Below are positions 60,781 to 64,000 of a stretch of 64,000 nt of DNA, piece by piece. The translations under genes were made by a program, and so were the position numbers. This stretch comes from Hyphomicrobiales bacterium. GTDB lineage: Bacteria; Pseudomonadota; Alphaproteobacteria; Rhizobiales; Rhizobiaceae. Numbering within the stretch: the stretch's first letter is position 1; each line of letters opens with the position of its first letter. The stretch covers positions 1-64,000 of the forward strand of contig UBYA01000021.1 in the NCBI GenBank assembly GCA_900469615.1, read 5' to 3'. The notes beneath the pieces were generated by a model, which was not told the origin of the DNA, ran no database searches, and saw only the letters and a list, made by a program, of their open reading frames with translations.

Positions 60781-62317
60781 CCCAACCTCCGCTTCGCCGT
60801 CCGCGCCCATCGCCAATCGCGGTGCGATCACCGCCTGTGTCATCCTGTCCGTGATCATGCAGGCGCTGGACACCACCATCGCCAACGTCGCCCTGCCGCA
60901 TATTCAGGGCGACGTCTCCGCCAGCGCCGACCAGATCAACTGGGTCCTGACATCCTACATCGTCGCGGCGGCGATCATGACGCCGCCCTCCGGCTTCCTT
61001 TCGGCAAAGTTCGGCCGAAAGCGCGTGCTGCTGGTGGCGATCGCCGGCTTCGTCGTCGCGTCCGTTCTTTGCGGTCTTTCGGAATCGCTGGTGCAGATCG
61101 TCGGATTCCGCCTGCTGCAGGGCCTGTTCGGCGCCTCGCTCGTGCCGTTGTCGCAAGGCATCCTGCTCGATATCTACAATGTCGAGGAACGCGGCCGCGC
61201 CATGGCGCTGTTCGGCGTCTCGGTCATGGTCGGTCCGGTGCTGGGACCGGTCATCGGCGGCTGGCTCACCGACAATATCAGCTGGCGCTGGGTATTCTAC
61301 ATCAATGTGCCGATCGGCGCGCTCGCCTTCTTCGGCATCGTCGTCTACGTGACGGAGACGAAGCTCGATGCGCTTGCCAAGCTCGACTGGTTCGGCTTCG
61401 GCATGCTGTCGATCGCCATCGCGGCGCTGCAGCTCTTCCTCGACCGAGGCGAGCAACTCGACTGGTTCTACTCGAGCGAAATCATCATCGAGGCACTCGT
61501 CTGCGCCTGCGCCTTCTATCTCTTCATTGTGCATATGTTCACGGCGGAGCGAAGTTTCGTCAATCCGCGACTCTTCCTCGACCAGAACTTTGCCGTCAGC
61601 ATATTGTTCATCTTCATCGTCGGCGTGACCTATCTGGCGTCGCTGGCGCTCATGACGCCCTATCTGCAGACGCTTATGGGCTATCCGGTCGTGACCGCGG
61701 GCATCGTCATGGGACCGCGCGGCCTCGGCACCATGTTCTGCATGTTCCTTGTGGGGCGCCTGATCGGCAAGGTGGATACGCGCTGGCTGCTTTTCATCGG
61801 CCTCGCCCTGACGGCCTGGGCCATGTACGACATGACCGGCTGGACGCCCGATGTTTCGCAATGGACGCTGATCTCGGTCGGCTTCGTCCAGGGCGCAGGT
61901 CTCGGCTTCCTCTTCGTGCCGCTGACGACGATCGCCTTTGCGACGCTGCCGGCGCAGATGCGCGGCGAGGGGACGGGCCTCTACAACCTCTCGCGCAATA
62001 TCGGCTCCAGCGTCGGCATCTCGGTCGTTTCGATGCTGATCACGGAGAATACGCAGGTCAACCACGCCAACATCGCCGCCTATGTCACGCCGTTCAATCG
62101 CTATTTCGACATGACGGCCGCGCAGGGCATCAGCCCGATGACGGCCGTCGGCCGCGCCACGCTCGACGGCATGATCACGACCCAGGCGACCATCATCGCC
62201 TATATGGACGACTTCAAGCTGCTGATGCTGATGTCGATCTTCGCCATGCCGCTGCTGGTGCTCTTGCGGAAGCCTAAGGCGCCGCCTGCGGTCGATCACA
62301 GCGTCGCAATGGAATAG
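60773..62317 (+). CDS. emrB: EmrB-type DHA2 multidrug efflux pump
   Basis: A 514-residue proton antiporter with 14 helices (major facilitator DHA2). Motifs are ITACVILSVIMQALDTTIAN at helix 1 (D-T-T-I-x-N-V-A-L-P), the loop motif LSAKFGRKRVLL, and motif C VMVGPVLGPVIGGWLTDNIS. It uses the proton gradient to expel hydrophobic drugs together with EmrA. A strong terminator follows 37 nt after the stop codon, closing the marR-emrA-emrB operon. Confidence 0.95.
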   Translation: MSNPTSASPSAPIANRGAITACVILSVIMQALDTTIANVALPHIQGDVSASADQINWVLTSYIVAAAIMTPPSGFLSAKFGRKRVLLVAIAGFVVASVLCGLSESLVQIVGFRLLQGLFGASLVPLSQGILLDIYNVEERGRAMALFGVSVMVGPVLGPVIGGWLTDNISWRWVFYINVPIGALAFFGIVVYVTETKLDALAKLDWFGFGMLSIAIAALQLFLDRGEQLDWFYSSEIIIEALVCACAFYLFIVHMFTAERSFVNPRLFLDQNFAVSILFIFIVGVTYLASLALMTPYLQTLMGYPVVTAGIVMGPRGLGTMFCMFLVGRLIGKVDTRWLLFIGLALTAWAMYDMTGWTPDVSQWTLISVGFVQGAGLGFLFVPLTTIAFATLPAQMRGEGTGLYNLSRNIGSSVGISVVSMLITENTQVNHANIAAYVTPFNRYFDMTAAQGISPMTAVGRATLDGMITTQATIIAYMDDFKLLMLMSIFAMPLLVLLRKPKAPPAVDHSVAME

Positions 62318-62353
62318 TCACGCAGTCTTTCCAGTTTCACTGCGTGGCTTGAT

Positions 62354-62386
62354 GACCGCCGGGCGCCACCCCCGGCGGTCTTTTTT
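62354..62386 (+). terminator. Rho-independent terminator of the emr operon
   Basis: A 10-bp GC-rich stem (GACCGCCGGG/CCCGGCGGTC) with a 7-base loop is followed by TTTTTT. Confidence 0.92.
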
Positions 62387-62470
62387 ACCTGTTTCGAAAC
62401 ACGTCAGATTTTTCAGCTTCGCCTCTTACGCTTCCAGTACAGCCGCCGCACGCCTTCGGGCGGCGTCGTT

Positions 62471-63067
62471 TCAGGAGAAACGACGGCTGACGAAGCGCGA
62501 GCCGGCTGCTCCGAAACGCCAGAGCGGATCGATGTTCTTGGTTATGCCGATGCGCTTGCCGGCCGCGACCGTCACCGGTTCGGCCAGGGAGATGGCAAAG
62601 GGCGCGGCGTCGAGAGATCGTCCGTCCAGGCTTATATCCACGGCCAGCGCTTGCGAAAGCTTTCCCGGCCCATTGCAAAGCGAGAGGATTTCGGCAAGGC
62701 CTCGCCGCCGGATCATGTCTTCGATGCCACTTTCCGGCTCCAGCGCCCGGATGAGGACGGCGCTCGCATCTGCGCAGACGAAGTTCAGGCACCAGTGAAT
62801 GCCGTAGGATCGGTAGACATAGGCATGACCTGCCGCTCCGAACATGGAGGCATTACGCCGTGTCGGACCACGATAAGCATGAGAAGCCTCGTCATCGGGC
62901 CGATAAGCCTCCGTCTCGACGATGCGTCCGCCGACGCCTGCGACCGTCAAGCGCATTCCGATCAGATCGAAGGCGACCGTAACGGCATCGCGGCTGAAAA
63001 AAGCGGCAAGAGCAGAGCCGGCCAGGGGCTCGGCGCCGAGAGACAGAGAACGGTCGTCAAACGTCAT
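62471..63067 (-). CDS. DNA-3-methyladenine glycosylase (AAG/MPG type)
   Basis: A 198-residue base-excision repair enzyme removing alkylated purines. Family hallmarks are the catalytic Glu in GGRIVETEAYRPDDEASHAY, then RGPTRRNASMFGAAGHAYVY, SYGIHWCLNFVCAD, VLIRALEPESG and LCNGPGKLSQALAV. Length is typical of bacterial AAG proteins. The start at MTFDDRSLSL is chosen because the extra 74 upstream in-frame codons do not resemble the family and overlap a non-coding region. Confidence 0.93.
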   Translation of the reverse strand: MTFDDRSLSLGAEPLAGSALAAFFSRDAVTVAFDLIGMRLTVAGVGGRIVETEAYRPDDEASHAYRGPTRRNASMFGAAGHAYVYRSYGIHWCLNFVCADASAVLIRALEPESGIEDMIRRRGLAEILSLCNGPGKLSQALAVDISLDGRSLDAAPFAISLAEPVTVAAGKRIGITKNIDPLWRFGAAGSRFVSRRFS

Positions 63068-63289
63068 GGGCGAGGGCGGTGTCCTTGATAGTCCATGCCG
63101 AACCTTTCGCACAAAGGCGCGACACTTTGGAACGCTTTTCATATAGATCACGGCCGGCGTGAAACCACATCTCCATCGGTCCGCATTATCGAAGCATCGG
63201 GCGGCCGGGAAGATGGCGGCAAACCGAACGTCCCGCCACAAGCGAGCCCGACCTGCGGAAAAGACCTCAGGCGTTTCTCGGGACCGCAA

Positions 63290-63318
63290 TTGACAAAAAC
63301 TAAGCTTAACTTATTACT
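63290..63318 (+). promoter_or_regulatory. Sigma-70 type promoter of the small-RNA candidate
   Basis: A perfect TTGACA (63291-63296) is followed, after 16-17 bases, by TATTAC/ATTACT in an AT-rich stretch, placing a transcription start near 63320. It drives transcription towards the terminator at 63354-63404. Confidence 0.6.
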
Positions 63319-63319
63319 A

Positions 63320-63404
63320 GGGTGCTTCAGTCAGATTTGACCCCTGACCTGGCGAAGGTGCCCCGGCCGTTTCCAGGGCCGAGGGCACCTTATTCTTATT
63401 ATTT
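63320..63404 (+). ncRNA. Candidate small RNA, about 85 nt
   Basis: A consensus promoter, no reading frame and an intrinsic terminator define a short transcription unit. The 5 prime part forms a small hairpin (GTCAG/CTGAC, 63329-63347) and the 3 prime half the terminator. The loop sequences ATTTGACCC and TTTCC are single-stranded candidates for mRNA pairing. The size and architecture match trans-acting alphaproteobacterial small RNAs, but I cannot name its family from the sequence. Confidence 0.6.
63354..63404 (+). terminator. Intrinsic terminator of the small-RNA candidate
   Basis: AAGGTGCCC pairs with GGGCACCTT, extended by GGCC/GGCC around a GTTTCCA-type loop, followed by the T-rich tail ATTCTTATTATTTTG. 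No protein gene ends upstream on this strand. Confidence 0.85.
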
Positions 63405-63609
63405 TGATTCTTGCTATCTTGACGGTGCTAACCTGCTCAGCCTCCAGTTTCATCGAAGGCCGGGAATACGGAGAACGCCGCGGAACGAGTTGACGCGGCG
63501 ACCAAAACTGCTAAAAAGCCAGCCGTCGAGTGATTGGGTGAAAATCGGTGGCAACAGCCGGTCCCGAAAAATCAACATATCGTAGATTTTTCAACCTTTT
63601 CAATTGCTT

Positions 63610-63699
63610 GGAAGAGTGTCCGAGTGGTTTAAGGAACCGGTCTTGAAAACCGGCGTGCGGGAAACCGTACCGTGGGTTCGAATCCCACCTCTTCCGCCA
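63610..63699 (+). tRNA. tRNA-Ser (anticodon UGA)
   Basis: A 90-nt class II tRNA with encoded CCA. Acceptor strands GGAAGAG and CTCTTCC pair, the D arm has CCGAGTGGTTTAAGG, the anticodon stem encloses CTTGAAA (anticodon TGA, reading UCA), a long variable arm CGTGCGGGAAACCGTACCG follows, and the T arm holds GGTTCGAATCC. All class II serine features are present. Confidence 0.97.
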
Positions 63700-63803
63700 T
63701 AACCTTTCTCAACCTTTTCTCATCCCTTGAAATCTCCGTATGTCACAATCGGCATCCGCATCTTGTCATGTCCTTCGCAACGCCATTTTCGAAGGAGAAG
63801 ACA

Positions 63804-64000
63804 ATGATGAGGCAGAGCATCGCAATCGTCTATCATAGCGGCTACGGGCACACGCATCGGCAGGCTGAAGCCGTCAAGGCGGGGATCGAGCAGGTCGACG
63901 GCGCGGAGGCTCTTTTGTTGACCGTGGACAAGGTTGAACGCCACTGGGGCGAACTCAATGCAGCCGAGGCGATCGTCTTTGGGTCTCCGACCTATATGGG
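63804..64000 (+). CDS. Flavodoxin-fold NAD(P)H oxidoreductase (WrbA-like), truncated by the window edge
   Basis: The first 65 codons of a gene that continues past the right end. The frame starts MMRQSIAIVYHSGYGHTHRQ, a flavodoxin phosphate-binding loop (Y-H-S-G-Y-G-H-T), and ends in AIVFGSPTYMG, the second FMN-contact loop. AAGGAG is seven bases before the ATG. This is typical of WrbA or NAD(P)H-dependent FMN reductases; which one cannot be decided from the fragment. Confidence 0.8.
   Translation, partial: MMRQSIAIVYHSGYGHTHRQAEAVKAGIEQVDGAEALLLTVDKVERHWGELNAAEAIVFGSPTYM

Larger units (their letters stand above)
63068..63609. other. Intergenic stretch, 542 bp
   Basis: It lies between the glycosylase start and tRNA-Ser. 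It holds the small-RNA candidate at 63320-63404 with its promoter and terminator. The remainder (63405-63609) is ordinary non-coding sequence in which I see nothing else; the tRNA promoter should be in its last 60 bases. Confidence 0.5.

Overview
The window reads as core chromosome of a Rhizobium/Agrobacterium-clade alphaproteobacterium. The evidence is high-GC coding sequence, the rhizobial housekeeping genes (parE, thrS, tpiA-secG-pyrG, trpD-trpC-moaC-moeA), families typical of Rhizobiales (DUF1489, DUF2336, BTLCP transglutaminase-like, CHASE2 cyclase), and alphaproteobacterial regulatory signals (a CtrA-type TTAA-N7-TTAA box and an EcfG-type GGAAC-N16-CGTT promoter). I saw no insertion sequence, prophage, integrase, CRISPR array or conjugation gene. 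Genus is an inference from gene content and protein similarity, not from a search.

Layout. 1-5.4 kb: propionyl-CoA carboxylase alpha subunit, DMT exporter, XRE regulator, tRNA-Leu(GAG), lipB and a 53-residue small protein. 5.4-7.4 kb: a candidate small RNA and three consecutive exported cysteine-containing proteins, two of them tandem paralogues with one exact cysteine pattern. 7.4-17.7 kb: a peptide-deformylase-like protein with substituted metal ligands, a MerR regulator with a palindromic promoter, several membrane proteins, sdaA, a DD-carboxypeptidase with SPOR domain, a CtrA-boxed Rhizobiales protein and a BTLCP protein. 18-26 kb: proline iminopeptidase, PilZ, PAS, rhomboid and CBS proteins, patatin, hisI-folE, an IscU-like protein, yidD and DUF1697. 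26-35.5 kb: thrS with a possible tRNA-mimic leader, an acyltransferase, nitroreductase plus flavin reductase, DUF2336, GNAT and an AI-2E family permease. 35.8-45 kb: parE, a hydrolase, tpiA-secG-pyrG, an FtrA-like regulator, rhodanese and a Ni/Co permease. 45-51.5 kb: FecR plus CHASE2-cyclase, a LysE/LysR divergent pair, and a divergent pair of citrate-synthase homologues, one fused to a DNA-binding domain. 51.7-58.4 kb: gnd, then ppiD-trpD-trpC-moaC-moeA on the minus strand. 58.5-64 kb: a stress-promoter-driven DUF883 protein, a marR-emrA-emrB efflux operon, a 3-methyladenine glycosylase, a strong small-RNA candidate, tRNA-Ser(UGA) and the start of a flavodoxin-fold gene.

What works together. 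trpD-trpC-moaC-moeA are nearly contiguous and probably co-transcribed. The MarR/EmrA/EmrB genes overlap by 8 nt at each junction. FecR and the CHASE2 cyclase are 13 nt apart and form a plausible envelope-sensing cAMP module. The nitroreductase and flavin reductase are coupled by a TGATG overlap.

No clearly new multi-gene system stands out. The items most worth testing are the paired Cys-rich secreted proteins, the HTH-citrate synthase with its divergent partner and twin palindromes, the thrS leader hairpin, and the candidate small RNAs at about 5.6 kb and 63.3 kb.
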